Assembly: GCF_018139145.2 (NCBI RefSeq)
Contig: NC_059478.1
Location: 20,801,001 to 20,865,000 of the forward strand
Origin: Gymnogyps californianus
Lineage: Eukaryota > Chordata > Aves > Accipitriformes > Cathartidae
DNA length: 64,000 bases
Reading direction: 5' to 3'
The notes beneath the pieces were generated by a model that saw nothing but the letters and a program-made list of their open reading frames with translations, made no database searches and was not told the DNA's origin. A program made the translations under genes and the position numbers. Within the stretch, counting starts at the first letter, position 1. The number at the start of each line of letters is the position of its first letter. Of this stretch, positions 1 through 12,790 are shown piece after piece.

Positions 1-2588
1 GTAACAGAAAGAACTTTAAAAATTCAGCAATAGTAGAGAGGTGTTTTGACAAGTCACAGTTAGAACCACTAAGATCATTCCTGTAACATTTGAGAAAATG
101 AAGCCTACTTGGTACTCCATCACCATGCATGCACCCTCAATTAAAGCAGTGCCCCTGATAGCAGGCAGTATAATCTGCATTTTATTTCACTCATGAGCAA
201 AATAACAAGTTACTCAGGCCTGCGGCACTCATGAGTGATATGGGCCGTGTAATATCCTCTCCATTGAGTTTCCTATTATTAAGCTTGAAATAAAGAGTTC
301 AAAATTAACTGTGACAATGATTTTATCTAGCGTTGGCATCACCATTAGCTTCTGCAGTTTACTGCTAATAAAACTTTAAATTTGCTATTACTTGTAATAA
401 CCTTTTTGCCACCTTAGCTGTAGAAATTAGACAAAAGAACCCTGCCAGAACATAGCTAATGACATTTTCTAGATGCATGGAAGAATTGACTAGAAATAGT
501 GGCTGTTATTTATAAAGTACAATATTTGGGATTTCAGCTGATTAATTTGAAGCACATGCTTCTTTTAACAGGCATCAGTGTTTCATGGTTCACATATTTA
601 GCTGACCAACTTTACATGCGGTGTGTCAAACGGATAAGCATTCTCTCTGAGGCTGTCAGGCTGTTTTGAAAAATAGACGCACACGTAAGTATAGGTAATT
701 TCATATTTCTGAAGCATTGCCAAGATCTCCTGTTTAGAATGGATGTTAATGAGGCAAAATCCTGAAAAACCTTCAGATCCTGAAAGTATCACCCCGAAAG
801 AATTTTATAAGGTGCTATCCTGATCTTTCCTATACTGGTATAAATCAAGAACTGCACTCAAGTCATTGGACTTGTATCGCAGTATAAGTTGTGGAACTGA
901 AATCTGCAGCTCATAATGCACTTTGTCATCCTTACAATATTTGTTTATCCTTTTGACATCCTTTCTAAGCTATTGGTTTTCAAGCTTTCTAGGTGCAATT
1001 TGCATTGATTTCATTGAGGCAAGGATTTCAGCATCTTTCATCTGACATAATGCCATCCAGAAGTACAGATTGTTAAATATCAGTAAAAATCACAAAAGAA
1101 TTAAGGATAGGCATACCAATGAAGAGGCAAAAGCAAAACACTCAAGCTGAAATGCAAAAAACCATTTAGATCACCTTAGCTAGAGTCTTCTAAGTAGGTA
1201 CACAAATTCTGTATGACTGTGGAGTCAGACAGGTCCTAATGTCCTAATAGGATGCCGGGGGAACAAGAAGCCATGTAAAGTAACCAGTAGGGGAATCGAT
1301 TGGTGGTGACTATATATCACATACCTCTTTTCACGTAGTTTTCACAACTTGGAACACTGACTTTAAGTTATATGCCTATGCATTTCTTTTAAGATGTCTT
1401 TTCCTTTTTAAAAGTGGATGATCACTTACTCCCTTTTAAATAATATGTCATTGGTTAGTGCACTTATGCAGGATGTGAATCCGAGTTCACATCCAAATCT
1501 TTCTACATGCCTGGAACTTAATGGCTTTTAGACTGTACACTGTTCTAGAGACAGATATCTAGTAAGGCTGTTACAGTAAGTTAAAAAAAAAATAAAAAGG
1601 GTTAAAAGACTTACTGAATAGAAGAGAGCCTAGGAGATCATAGCCCTGTAACCTAGGGATTTGGTCGTTGCCAGGAAGAGGGGAAGCTCTTGGTTTCAGT
1701 CACTGCTCCATGGCAGTGACAGTTCTACGTGACAGTTGTTAAATATATATAATTTTTGGAGCATAGACTGCTAGGTAGCGTCTCACTTCCTAGAGTTGAG
1801 AGTATTAAATGAATGTTCTAAACACAAGAAGGCCATGCTCTTTCTTGTGGTCTTGCTCTGGCATAAGTGATCTTTAATTCTTCATTTTGCATATGGAACA
1901 ACTGTAGAAGTGGTAGAGATTGTTCTTTCCCTTTCCTCTCCCCATTTCTTACCTTTGTCACAATGGGATGGTTGGGAAACTCTGCAGGGAGATGGGTGAA
2001 ATGGATATGAATTCCATGAAGGACTGAAATGAATGGACTCAGGGTTTTCCAGGACTACAGTGGCCTGAGTGCTAGCTAGTTGTGTGTCTTTTTGATCATC
2101 CAGTGAAATTAGAACATGAAAAAGCAACAGAGAGTTGTTGGGAGAGCAAGAGGAAGAAGAGAGGTCTTGTTGATGCTCATCATGTGCCTGCAGTTCTAGT
2201 TTTGATTGCTTATTTTCTCTTTCCCACTACCTCATCATTACTTCATAGGAACCAGACAGAAAGTAATGGATCATGGGAATAGCAAAAAGAAGTTAATTTA
2301 GTGGAAGCTAAGGCTGAAGCATGATCACGTGAGTCAGGAAGGAGAATTCAGGTGACTGCATGAAAGCTGGTAGAGATAGAGGAGTGAAAGGACTGAGGAA
2401 GGGATAGGCAGTACAGGGCTGAGATATTCTTTCTCTGCTAATTTATTCTATTATCCTTTAGTATAGACTTTGGCTACCAGGGCAGTTCAAGAGAGAAAAA
2501 TTATAGCTAGATGATCAAAATCAGTTTTATCTTGAAGAAAAAAATAATTTTTGGGTAGTATTTTTTCCTCTTTCATTTTTCCTCTGTT
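1..2588. other. Anonymous AT-rich noncoding DNA
   Basis: No gene, RNA or known repeat recognised apart from the hairpin listed separately at 1471-1494. Reading frames are short and interrupted. The minus strand between 598 and 1089 has a fairly open frame with two internal stops; it is discussed as a finding because I cannot assign it to a family. A mixed pyrimidine-rich patch lies near 1925-1950. Confidence 0.7.
1471..1494. repeat. Perfect inverted repeat (9-bp arms, 6-nt loop)
   Basis: Left arm GGATGTGAA (1471-1479), loop TCCGAG (1480-1485), right arm TTCACATCC (1486-1494). The arms pair without mismatch, so a transcript of either strand could form a short hairpin. It is too short for a miRNA precursor, and no extended pairing is visible outside the arms. 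Confidence 0.9.
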
Positions 2589-2612
2589 TGTCTGTCTGTC
2601 TGTCTGTCTCTG
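2589..2612 (+). repeat. (TGTC)n microsatellite
   Basis: Five uninterrupted TGTC units followed by a degenerate TCTG unit, inside a pyrimidine-rich stretch. Likely length-polymorphic. No coding context. Confidence 0.95.
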
Positions 2613-3429
2613 TTTTCTGCCTCCCTCTACCTTAGGCTCCCAGCTTGGATTTTGTGTATCATGTAAAGCTTCTTTCATTAATCGCAGCTCAAATTACCCT
2701 GATTATAGTACCACCTTTTTAGAGTGCTTGGCCAGCAAAGAAATTATTTTAATAATGATGCACTACACATCATATAGATATGCAGTTTCAGTTCTTTGAG
2801 CAGCATTTGTAGTTCTTCATCTGTTCCTTTCTCCTACATTTTAAATTAGTTTTTTATTTTAAATAATTTAACTAACTTGCTTGAAAACATGGCTGTGTGG
2901 AGACATAGGCTCATTACCTTGATGCATCATCTGAGAGAAATCCCAGCAGTGAGGATGATGATGAAGGGTGTAATATATTATCTTACAAACGGTCATTCTG
3001 ATGTTGCTCTTCTCAGTGCTGCTGTCAAGAAGTCAGTGCTCCCAGCAATATGCTGATAGCATGTGGGTGTAGGCATTGATAGACAGGCTTGGATGCTCCT
3101 TGAGACTTTCAGAGCAGTGAAGAAATATTTTTTAATTGGAGGGGCACCAACTCTAGCCTTCAAGCTCTGTTGACACTAATTCTCATAGTAATAATATGTT
3201 GAATATATTGTGAATCATTTCTAACTGATGCTAAGCAATGCACTTCTCAAACTTCCAAGTTCAAGGAACTGTTCTGAATTTCTGTTTGAAAATGCTGTAG
3301 GCATACTTGCGTGTGATGTCTGAGAAAGCACTGAACAGAGGATAAAATGCTCTGTCCCTAAGTAGCTTGAACATACAAAATATGTTTTATTCTGTGTCCT
3401 ATGCTTCCTCCCTAGAGGAGAAGAATGCT
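2613..3429. other. Anonymous noncoding DNA
   Basis: AT-rich sequence with no recognisable gene or mobile element. Confidence 0.7.
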
Positions 3430-3446
3430 GGGAGGGAGAGGGAGGG
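3430..3446 (+). other. Canonical G-quadruplex motif
   Basis: Four runs of three G (3430-3432, 3434-3436, 3440-3442, 3444-3446) separated by loops of 1, 3 and 1 bases. This is a compact arrangement expected to fold stably on the plus strand. It is the only canonical four-run motif I noticed. No promoter signals surround it. Confidence 0.85.
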
Positions 3447-5085
3447 ACATTAACAATATTTTATCACCAAAACGATGGATTTCCAATAGCTTGCTTTTGT
3501 GCATATATTGCTACTTTAGTACTCTATATTTTTTAGGTGTATCAAAATTAAGCAATATTTTAGACTCCATTCCTGAAAAGATTGTTCTTAGCTCTGTTTA
3601 TATGCTGAACTCTCAAGTCAGTGGTACCTCTGTCATGAATGAAATGCTAAAAATCAAATGTTTGTGTAATTATTCACAGAAGTAGGGGCAGGCAACACCA
3701 ACAATTTCCTGAGTTGTTCTGCAACCACAGTGAAGCCAGTGTGTATATCAGTCAGATATTTTCTTTTCATGGAGAGGTTTTTTTTTTAGGCCTGGCAAGA
3801 GAAGCAATGAAAATTATATCTATGCCATTTTTGATCTTTCGGGGTATATCAGATGTTTTCCAGCAATTTTTGCAATATACATCTTGACTTTTACAAGCTT
3901 TATCTGAATGACACAGATCAGGTAGTGGTCCTGCCTATGTGATTAAATACAGGTGTTGCTAATATATTATGATCTGATATGCTTTGGCCATGGTTTCATT
4001 GCCTTCAGGGCTATGCCTTCAGAATTGGTACCTTCAGCAAATCACCTTTTAATTACAAATGTAATTTAAATTTTCTTCTTTCCCTGCACAAGTGAAATTT
4101 CTATCCTAAAATTACACTCCCTTCCCCTCTCCCCTCCTGTCTCCTTTTTTGCATTTTGGGTGTACATTTCAACCAGGTCAGCATGTGTTACCTTAGGTGG
4201 AATGAGCGTACTTAAAGACTGTCCATGATCCTCTCATGGTACAGCTGTTAAAGGATTCTGGGTTTTAAGTTGAAAGACCATGGCCAGCTTAGTTTTAGCT
4301 TGATGGCAAACATACTAGGGAGTTAATGTCAAAATTAGGACTTTTTTTGACCAGGATGCACTATAGAGAGAGAATTAGATATAGAGCAGCTTGAAATTCA
4401 AATTGAGTGGATATGCAAAATAAACTTTGATTAAAGTTTATGAAAGTCTCTCTTTTAGAGAGAAGGCATTGCTTAAAGTATCAAAGTCTCAAGCAGTCCT
4501 CCTCAGTGAGTACTTGTGTCATTTATTTCTGAGTCAGTGCAGTGGGGAAAGCAGCAGAGGTGGGCAGTGTGAGTTGTGGATGTCCTCAGGATAGAAAGTG
4601 GCTGCTGTGCAGTGGGAGCGCTGCAGTGCCGTGGTGGTCACCCTGTTCTCTTGCTTTGAACTTTGTTTCCTTTCCCTGGCTTAGGATACTCTCTAGCTGG
4701 CCTGACCAGCTGTCTGGTTTCCACGTCTTTCTCAGGCCAGACGGGGCTATTGTGAACCGTCTCATCTCCTCGTGTAGCTTTTATCCAGAGCAATTAAATT
4801 TTGTGGTATAAATGGAAAGAGAAGAACTTGAGGAGGAGGAGGAGAAAAAATATGAAAACGCTCCTTTCAGTGCAGCATTCGTTTTGGCTAAGTTAAAGTA
4901 GCCATGGAAGTATGGTTGTAGAAGCAGTAAATTTCCAGTTAATGACAGAAACAATTATTTTTAGTGTAACTTAATTATGTTAATTGATTTGACACCTTGA
5001 AAGAAAGGGGTTTTTGTATGGATGAGTGTTAGCTGGAGAGAATTCCTGTGGAGTGGAGACAGAAACTACGCTTTAGCACCAGTGA
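3447..5085. other. Anonymous noncoding DNA with small palindrome and pyrimidine tract
   Basis: Holds a perfect 8-bp-arm palindrome at 4421-4440 (arms TAAACTTT and AAAGTTTA, loop GATT). It also has a C/T-rich tract near 4117-4152, three loosely spaced GCCTTCAG-like words at 4001-4037, and a modestly GC-richer stretch at 4530-4760. No gene recognised. Confidence 0.65.
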
Positions 5086-5086
5086 G

Positions 5087-5270
5087 TGGAGAGAGATCAG
5101 TAGGATGTACAGTAAGAAGACTGTAATGGGCCATAAAAGTAATGTCTTTATTGAGTCCTTGATTTTTAGTATCCATTAGTTATTGAGTTCCTGGATTACC
5201 TCTGGAAGGTATTCTGTAAATCTTGCGTGGGGGTGAAGGCTGAGAGGTCATTGGGGAGGGGCCGTTTTGT
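5087..5270 (+). repeat. Diverged dispersed repeat, copy 1 (partner at 6150-6340)
   Basis: Collinear with 6150-6340 in the same orientation. The strongest anchors are 5119-5136 against 6179-6196 (GACT, then a shared TGGGCCATAA) and 5205-5223 against 6275-6293 (GAAGGTATT, then TGTA and ATCT). The distance between anchors agrees to within about 10 bp. Weaker matches extend both ways. I do not recognise the family. It could be an old LTR pair, two insertions of one element, or an old local duplication. Confidence 0.55.
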
Positions 5271-5899
5271 GAAAATGTTTTCCTGTTAATAGCTGTATTC
5301 TTTCTTTTTATTGATCATATGAATTCAGTTTGGCACAAAGTATGTGAATTGTTTTTTAAATAGTTGCTATGAGGACACTGTCCTCCTCAGTATAGAGTTC
5401 ACTAGATGGTAAAATAACATCCCATACTATCACAGCTTGGCTTAAAAATGTATAAACCCCAAAATGACTCCAAGAGGCTTTTGGTGTGGGCTTATACTTC
5501 CTCATCCTGCTCTCAGATGCTGAATTTGCTCTAATAGCAAAAGTCTTCAGGATATCCAACAATTGCATGCTATTAGAAAAGGAAAAGGGTTTTGGAGTAC
5601 TCCAGAGAAATAAAAGTTCTAAGGAAGGTTAATAGATTTTATTTTCAAGTCTGAAAGAGAAGAAATAAACTCCCCAGTGAAGTGTTATTAGACACAACTG
5701 TTGGCAGAGTCAGTGTAACAGCTCTGGCACTGACAGGTCCTGCTCTACCCCGCTGGCTTGTGGCCTTACCTATTTCCTTGTCCCAGCTCCTCTGAATCCT
5801 TAGTGAGGTGAGGCAGCTTACTGTAATGACAGAAAACTCTTTAGATAGTTTACTGGATTAGTTTTCTTCTGACTTGTTGAGCTGCTTTGGCTCCCTGCA
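5271..5899. other. Interval between the two diverged repeat copies
   Basis: Noncoding sequence with short interrupted frames. If the flanking copies were LTRs, this and the GC-rich patch that follows would be the internal region, but I see no protein motif, primer-binding site or polypurine tract to support that. Confidence 0.5.
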
Positions 5900-6149
5900 T
5901 GGTCGGGTGAAAGCTGCAGGCAGTGAGAGGAAGGGGAAGGACGACAGGAGGAGGTGGTGAGGCAGGAGCAGGGCACCAGCAGAGCAGGGCACCTTCAGCA
6001 GTGGCCAGGCGTTGGATCGGCTCAGGCATTTCATCTGGCTCTGCGACCGGGTGGGATAGCCCGTGGCATCAACACCTTGATACGTGGGTCAGCTGGACAG
6101 CTTGAGAGAGAAGGGAAATAGGCAGCTGGGGAACAGGGGAGCAAGAGGC
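5900..6149. other. GC- and CpG-richer patch
   Basis: About 250 bases that are clearly richer in G+C than the surroundings, with about eight CpG dinucleotides between 5900 and 6090, while CpG is rare elsewhere in the window. It starts purine-rich and lies directly upstream of repeat copy 2. It is too small and too CpG-poor to be called a CpG island. No splice-bounded exon is evident. Confidence 0.6.
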
Positions 6150-6340
6150 TGTCAGCAGGAGGAGGTGTGCGAGAGGAAGACTATGGTGGGCCATAACCAG
6201 TGTCTCAGCTGGATCTGTGATTATTTTTTCCAATTTGATAGGGTTATGAGTTTCAATTTCTGCGAACATCTTTTGAAGGTATTTTGTAGATCTCTGTGGT
6301 GAGCAGAAGTGAGAGTAACGGGTTTGAATGTTTATTAATG
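6150..6340 (+). repeat. Diverged dispersed repeat, copy 2 (partner at 5087-5270)
   Basis: Same-strand counterpart of 5087-5270, about 1.06 kb downstream. It carries both anchor blocks in the same order (6179-6196 and 6275-6293), with about 10 extra bases between them. Similarity outside the anchors is patchy, which suggests considerable age. Confidence 0.55.
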
Positions 6341-9300
6341 CTGAAGAGTGATTAAGCCATCAGAAAAAGAGCTGTAAAAATCTTAGCCCGTGAAGACTAC
6401 AAGGAGCTTAACATATAGTCCTCTGCCACTGCTAGCAGGAACTGAGGGAAAACCTCACACTTTTTTACCTTAAAACACAATTTGTCATTAATGCTGTTTC
6501 TTAGCAGCTTCAAGAGAAATTGCACTTTCACTCTTCTGGAGCTTTTAGTTTGTTCTTTAAGGTCCACAACACAAAAACTGCTGGCAGACCAACCACACTG
6601 AACAATCCTTCAAGAACTACTAGGAGAAATTGTCCTCAAACATTTCATCTTTTGAAAAGCCAGCTTTCCTCTCAGAGAGGACAGCCAGTTTATCAGCTAT
6701 AAAATATAACCGGCTCCATTATTGCAACCAATCAGACGTCTGGTGGTAGGCACAGGAAACACAAGCTTGTATATAGAGTCTCAGCTCTTGGAGTAATTCT
6801 TGTTCTTGTAAGCATTTAAGGGAGGCTGGAGTGCTGTCACAGCATGAGATGTTATTCTGCTGGCTGACGACATCCACAGTATGTTTTATCTTTTTATTTA
6901 AAAAACCCACAAAAACCCCCATAAGTACAATTAAATACAAATAAAGTAAGTGTCATGAGAATGAAGGAATGCCTGGAACCATAAAACAACTGTAACAAAT
7001 TATGTTATATTTGCCTGACTCTTGAGATAGCCTGAAATAGTAACCCTGAATAACAGTGTTTTTACCAGGCAGCTCAGATTTAATTCCCAAGTCCCATTAC
7101 TTGAGCGCCTCTGTCCAACACAGAGCTTCAGAGACTTCGTTGCAGAGAGGCAGAGGCAGACAGGACCTTTTGACACATGTAGGCATTTCACAGTGAGTAA
7201 CTGCTGTGCCCGTTCCTTTATCACAATTTTCATTTTTAAAGAGAGAAGGAAAACTAAGTGTTCAAAATAGATGTATGGTCCTGGAAGCATAATACTGCAG
7301 GAGAAGGGTGTTTGCATTTATATCACTTAAGCAAGGCCCTTGGTCATAACCCTGGAAAATCTTAAAATCATGGTTTTATTATGCACAGGAAAACTATTTT
7401 AGGTAGGTTTCAGGGGCTTGTTGGTTACTGGGAGCATGGACCATAAGAAACCAATGTTATCGTGTTCATGATAAGAGGATCTTCATAACATATTTTCCTC
7501 TTCATATTTCTGCTAGATTTATAATATTATAAGCTACCAGAACAACCAGTGTGTCTGTGTTTAAAATACAAAATTCGTTGTGTAATGACTTACCACTAAA
7601 TCTTAATGCATTTTTGTTTTGTTTCATTTCATTTTGTGGCTCATTTCTTGCTCTGCACTCCCAAAGATCTTCAACTCTGTGCTTGCTTTCTGAGTCACAA
7701 ATGAATTTTTAAAATAAGCACTTGTACTGTGAACCATAAAGCAAAATACAGAGATGGAATCAAAAGAAGAAGGTAAATTACTTTTAGTGTTCTGCAAAGA
7801 AACTTTCACTTGGCTTTTCCTGTTGTTCTGAAACTGTGAAAATCAATATAGAAACATATATTCTGAAGGCAGGTCATCTGTGCACCGCGTGTTTGTAACA
7901 GTGAGCTTTGAAGGGGATACTTATGCCCTGCCTGACATGAATCTACAGTTCTTTGCACTAAGTATCCTGATGAAACTACATTTTAGCTGTGGCTATCCAT
8001 CTCAATGGCTATTACTTTTTACTGTTTCAGACTGCTGACTTTTATTATGGATTCACTGATAGATCAATGTGACCAAGCAAGATAAAAGTCAGTTAGCTGT
8101 ACATGTCTATTATAAGCTTGAGACGTCAGAAAGCATTTTTTCGGGATAGAAAGGATATGCCATCCACCAGAAGCCTCACAAATGCTACTTTCCTGTTAAG
8201 TAAACCCAAGTTTCCTTTTAGTTTCCCTCCAATCAATCCATGCCTGAACATCTTTTATTTTGAGATCCTGTTGACCATTCAAGATCATTGAATTGAGGAA
8301 AACAGATTTGAAAAGTGAGAGCACAAGTTGTTTGCTGTGAGAAAGAGGCAGTAGACGGAAGTGCTGACACATCCATATCCTAACAAGAGAAAAATCACAG
8401 TATGCGTGCTCTATTATAAACTTTATTATAAGCCAGAGTGAAACTTGCCAGTTTTAAACTGACAGCATGAAAATAAAGAAAAGAAGTATGGGTTCTGTGA
8501 GGAGACTTCAAAACTTCTGAGGACAGGAGGAAATTGCCATAATAAAATCTCTGTTATGAAGCTGTCCAGCAGAATAAAGAAATACTCTGGGGCCACTGTC
8601 CGATCTGGATAGGAGAGAAAGCTAGCGGTTCTGTGAGACCTGGTGCTGGCAGGAACAGATTGCTGGGTGCACCATGGACTGCACCTGCACAGGGCTGCAA
8701 GCGCAGGCCATGAAGCTGCTCTCCTAGAGCCTTTTGATTGTCTTCGGGGTCAAAAAAGTGTAGGATCAATTTTGAAGCTTTTCCTGAAATTAGGATGTGT
8801 ATGAAGGTTTCCTTTAATATCGGTTCCTTCACAGGACTACTTTGCCTTGCTTAACAACCTGGCTTCATGAAATATTTAGAGAATCTCTTGGAGCCTCTTT
8901 GTCAATTTCTTGAAATTGGCAACAGTTAGAAAAATGATTAACAGGGAACACAGATACACACCTACTATGATAAAATTCTTGTGCTAATATGTATAATATT
9001 GCCCCTCATCAAACCAAGTTTCCAGTTTTTCACAGGTTTGTCACCAATTTTTAACTTGGACTTTTCCCCCTATATTTTACTTCTCAATTTGTGATGAACC
9101 CCATTAAACTGTTTGTGGACTCACAGCTGAAGAAAGGCTGAGGAACTGGATGTTTATATATTTTCTTTTCATTTATAGCTGTGCTTTCCTGGAATTGTAA
9201 CCATAAAAAAAGGCATCAGTAATAGAGCAATAAACGTATGCTGAATATTCTTGCTGAAAATACTTTGCTCTGGGAAAAAAAGTACTTAGTAGTTTGTTGG

Positions 9301-10095
9301 ATAATACAGCACAGCGTTCATTTTTAGCGAGTTCAAAGAAAGATTGTGCATGAAAAGAATTTAAAATATTTTTTGTTTATTTATGAGGTGTCCTCCTTTC
9401 ATGAGATTTTTTCTTAAATACCCATCATCAAATGCAATCTGATACGTTCCCAAAGCAAAGCAACAGTATTTTTAAAGGTCAAAGTGTAACTTTTCTGATT
9501 TGAGGAGCATCTCAGAAGGGACCAAACTTTATCAGCAAGGAAGTACCCCAATCTTCTGTCACTTAACTGATTTTTTAAGAAATGATGTCCTACAGAATCA
9601 TCTTTGCCTCCAAAGGCAGCTATGCAGAGGTGTGCCTCCCTTCTTGCCTCATCAATACTTCCAATATGCTTTACTGGAAGTGCTAATGCATTTGCCAGAA
9701 GGATGTATAAAAGGAAGGGCCTGTTATGTTTCTTCATGTAACAGAAGGGAGTCTGTACAGGTACCCTGAAATAATGTGAGAGAGATTCCTTTGTCTCTAT
9801 CAAACCTTTTTTCAATTACCGGTACTATGAGTGCAACAGTAGTGGTTATAGCAATGCAGAAGTCTTATCCCAGAAGAACTTTCAGAAGTGTTTGAACTGT
9901 CAGTTCTTGTAGATGCTGTTAATTGCTCTGTCCCAGGAGATTATCTGCAGCTCAAATTTAAAGTAAATTTGTGTACATGCTGGGTAGTTTGGCGTGACTC
10001 TTCCAAAGAGAAGAGCTCACAGAGCCTGCTCTCACAGAATACAACGTATTTCAGTTGATGTTAGTTGATATGGTTGCTTTATAAAATGTCTGGGG
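6341..10095. other. Anonymous noncoding DNA
   Basis: No gene or known repeat recognised. A minus-strand frame of 133 codons at 9414-9815 overlaps an open plus-strand frame. I see no family resemblance and treat both as chance. Confidence 0.65.
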
Positions 10096-10153
10096 TTTTT
10101 TTGTATGTGTGTTGTTTAGGGTTTTTTTTTTTGTTTTCTCTTTTTTTTTTTTA
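10096..10153 (+). repeat. T-rich low-complexity tract
   Basis: Several T-runs broken by single G or C bases, the longest being 11 and 12 T. G-interrupted T-runs of this sort recur across the window (for example 12763-12790, 41531-41540). Confidence 0.9.
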
Positions 10154-12762
10154 AGTCAAGTGGAGGATCTTCCAGTTAGTCTTTGAGCAAAGTCTCATTT
10201 CTGATATGACCCTTAATGCAAAATTTTGTTGGAGGGGCGAGTTCCTGTACTGGAACTGTGCGTGCATTGGGTGGCCTGGAAAGGTGGTGGTAGTTTCAAA
10301 CTGTGAGCTCAGTCTTAGCTTGATATTTCTGAATTGTATGCCAGCAAATATCTGGAAGTGTATAATAGTATAGGCAAATATGCAGATGAGGGCAAACAAG
10401 TAGTAATTATTTCAATAAGAAGGGTGAGAAATTGAAGTGATAGAGCACTAGGTTCTTCTTCAGTGACTCACAATACCAATGTCATACATGTTCCCAAGGG
10501 TTAGCAACACTCTGAGTGGAGCTATCAACATCTTTTTTATATTCAGTTCCTCATATTAATGGTAATTGCTGCTGCATCTTTTTTTTTTTAAGAAAAATAA
10601 AATATCTTTTGTCTGAATATTTTTAAGATGGCAAAAGAAAAGTGGCATTGTTTGAAAATCCCAGTGGTGTTGTAATGAGACTTCACATAAACATTAGATC
10701 AAGCAACCACAAGCAGTCTGTGAATTATTCTGGGAAGTTTTTAAACGTGGGATATATGACATTATTTAAGTATTTATAAATGTCATCTCATCTGTTATAA
10801 GGAAAGCTAATAGACTGTTTTGCAGACATTTCAGCTCCAAAAAGCAATTGCTTCTGTAATCTATTTCTATAAAATCGGCAAAAGTGGAAGCAGACATACT
10901 ATGGGTCAATAGCAGTGAAAGGCCTCTGCAGACAAAAGATTCACAGTCCATTAAGTTTCAGGTCTGCCCTGATATGGATTCCTCTGATGTATTACTATTA
11001 TATCCTATTTTTGTTGACTCAGTTACTATGTCAGCAAAACCAAACATTTTGGCTTGTGTCCCAGCATCAAGCTGTCTATGGAGGATATGTGTTTGCCTCC
11101 ACCACGACAGTAATGAGAAACTGGCATTAGTTTGATTTGCATAATTGTACGCTTCTAGCTTAGACTCTGTGTCAGTAGGAGACAACTTATTGTGGTGATA
11201 CTCACTGCACATTATTCGTTTTGTGCAATCAGCATTTATTTATGCAAATTTCATCATTACAAGAGGTCATTTTCCAACCTTCTACCATGAAATCACTTTC
11301 TCTGGCAATGAACAGTAAGAAAACACCATAGGAGAGCAGCCAGGTATATTTGTCATTCACACTCATTGGCCAACACACTGCAAAGAGTTTATTGTGTGTG
11401 TGCATATGTTTTTAAAATTATGTTTTATGAAAGACTGACAGCTCTGATGACAAAACTAAAATTTGATAGACCACATGTTATTATTTTAGACAAATGCTGT
11501 CAAAAAAGACACACACAAAACCCAAAACAAAACCAACTCACTGTCTCACTTGTTCTGAGAGTTTCTTTAAGAATAATTTATAGACTGAAAAAAATATTTT
11601 GTGTTCCCCAGATGATCAGTGGAATGTTTTCTGTGATAAGAAGCAGAACCCTGTAATTTATTCATGTGAGAGATAAAAAGACAGAATAACAAACTAGGAT
11701 GTCCCACTTGTAACAGCAACCTGAAATAGCAATAAATGTTGAAAAAGCTTATCAGAATCATTTGGATCTTAAAGATTCATGAACTAACCTTCAAGACTCT
11801 CTTGACAAAAATGTTTCCAAGGTCACATTGTTTATCTTATCATTAGTGGTAGAGGAGCCTCTTAAGGTTTAGTTTGCATGTAGCTGAAATGACACCAGAA
11901 ATTACACTTTTCCCTAGACAATCCTTTCTAAGTTTAAAAAGAGTTAGAATACGTCAGTGCTTAAAAGGTAGGAGGAAATTACACAGAACAGGTAATTTGG
12001 GGGCTAGTTGACTCTGACAGAGAGATGAGTACTTAACAGATTGTATCTTCACAAGAGGCACAGAGAGTTCACTGGACTTGCTAGCATGCAAACTACTGCT
12101 GAAAGGAAAAGAATGAGAGCCCAGATATGGCTTTACCTTTTGTCTTCCCCAAAATAATCGATAGGAATCCTGGAATTCTGAGCAGAAAAAACTAATGGTA
12201 CTATATCAGCAGTTAGACTAAAATCATATTATAAGTATTATAACTATATACAAAACAAAACCCACAGGTGGGCCATATTTACAAGGAATGGTTGAGTTTC
12301 TAATGGTCCTTTGTATGCGAAAAAAATCTTTAAGTCAGCTGTTGTACAGCACAGGAAAAAAAAAAAGTACCTTTTGAGAGAATGAATGTAGTTTAAATCT
12401 GTTTATATGCTCACTAAGAAAGAAGCATTCTAATAGACAAGCACATACATCTGGGAGAGAAATTTCTATCCACAGGTGTGCATCAGATGATTCGTTCCTG
12501 AATATTTTTACAGTCCTTTCTTCTTGTGGGAATATAATCCTCTGTCCCAACATACGCTGTTCCATACTTCTTGAGTGAAAACGTTCTTAAAGAAAACTCA
12601 GCTGGGCAGCCAATGCTGTATGAGCCCCAAGTGGTAAATGAAGCTATGTGAGCTCAGAGTTTAATAAGAATATACTGCCTTTTGTATCATTTACCCACAG
12701 TCAGTCAACATGCTGGATTAAGATTAGAAACTGTATAGTTAGGACTTCCTGATATTTTTCTG
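10154..12762. other. Anonymous noncoding DNA
   Basis: AT-rich, short frames only, no recognised element. Contains short A- and T-runs (10578-10590, 12355-12365). Confidence 0.65.
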
Positions 12763-12790
12763 GGTTTTTTTTGTTGTTTTTTTTTTTTTA
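12763..12790 (+). repeat. T-rich low-complexity tract
   Basis: GGG followed by nearly uninterrupted T with two G interruptions, ending in a run of 13 T. Confidence 0.9.

Noticed and set aside
5900..6149. Possible CpG island
   Set aside because: Only about eight CpGs and about 250 bases, too short and too sparse; kept only as a GC-richer patch.
9414..9815. Minus-strand frame of 133 codons, with an open plus-strand frame inside it
   Set aside because: No family resemblance, no splice or promoter context; overlapping frames on both strands suggest a locally stop-poor stretch.
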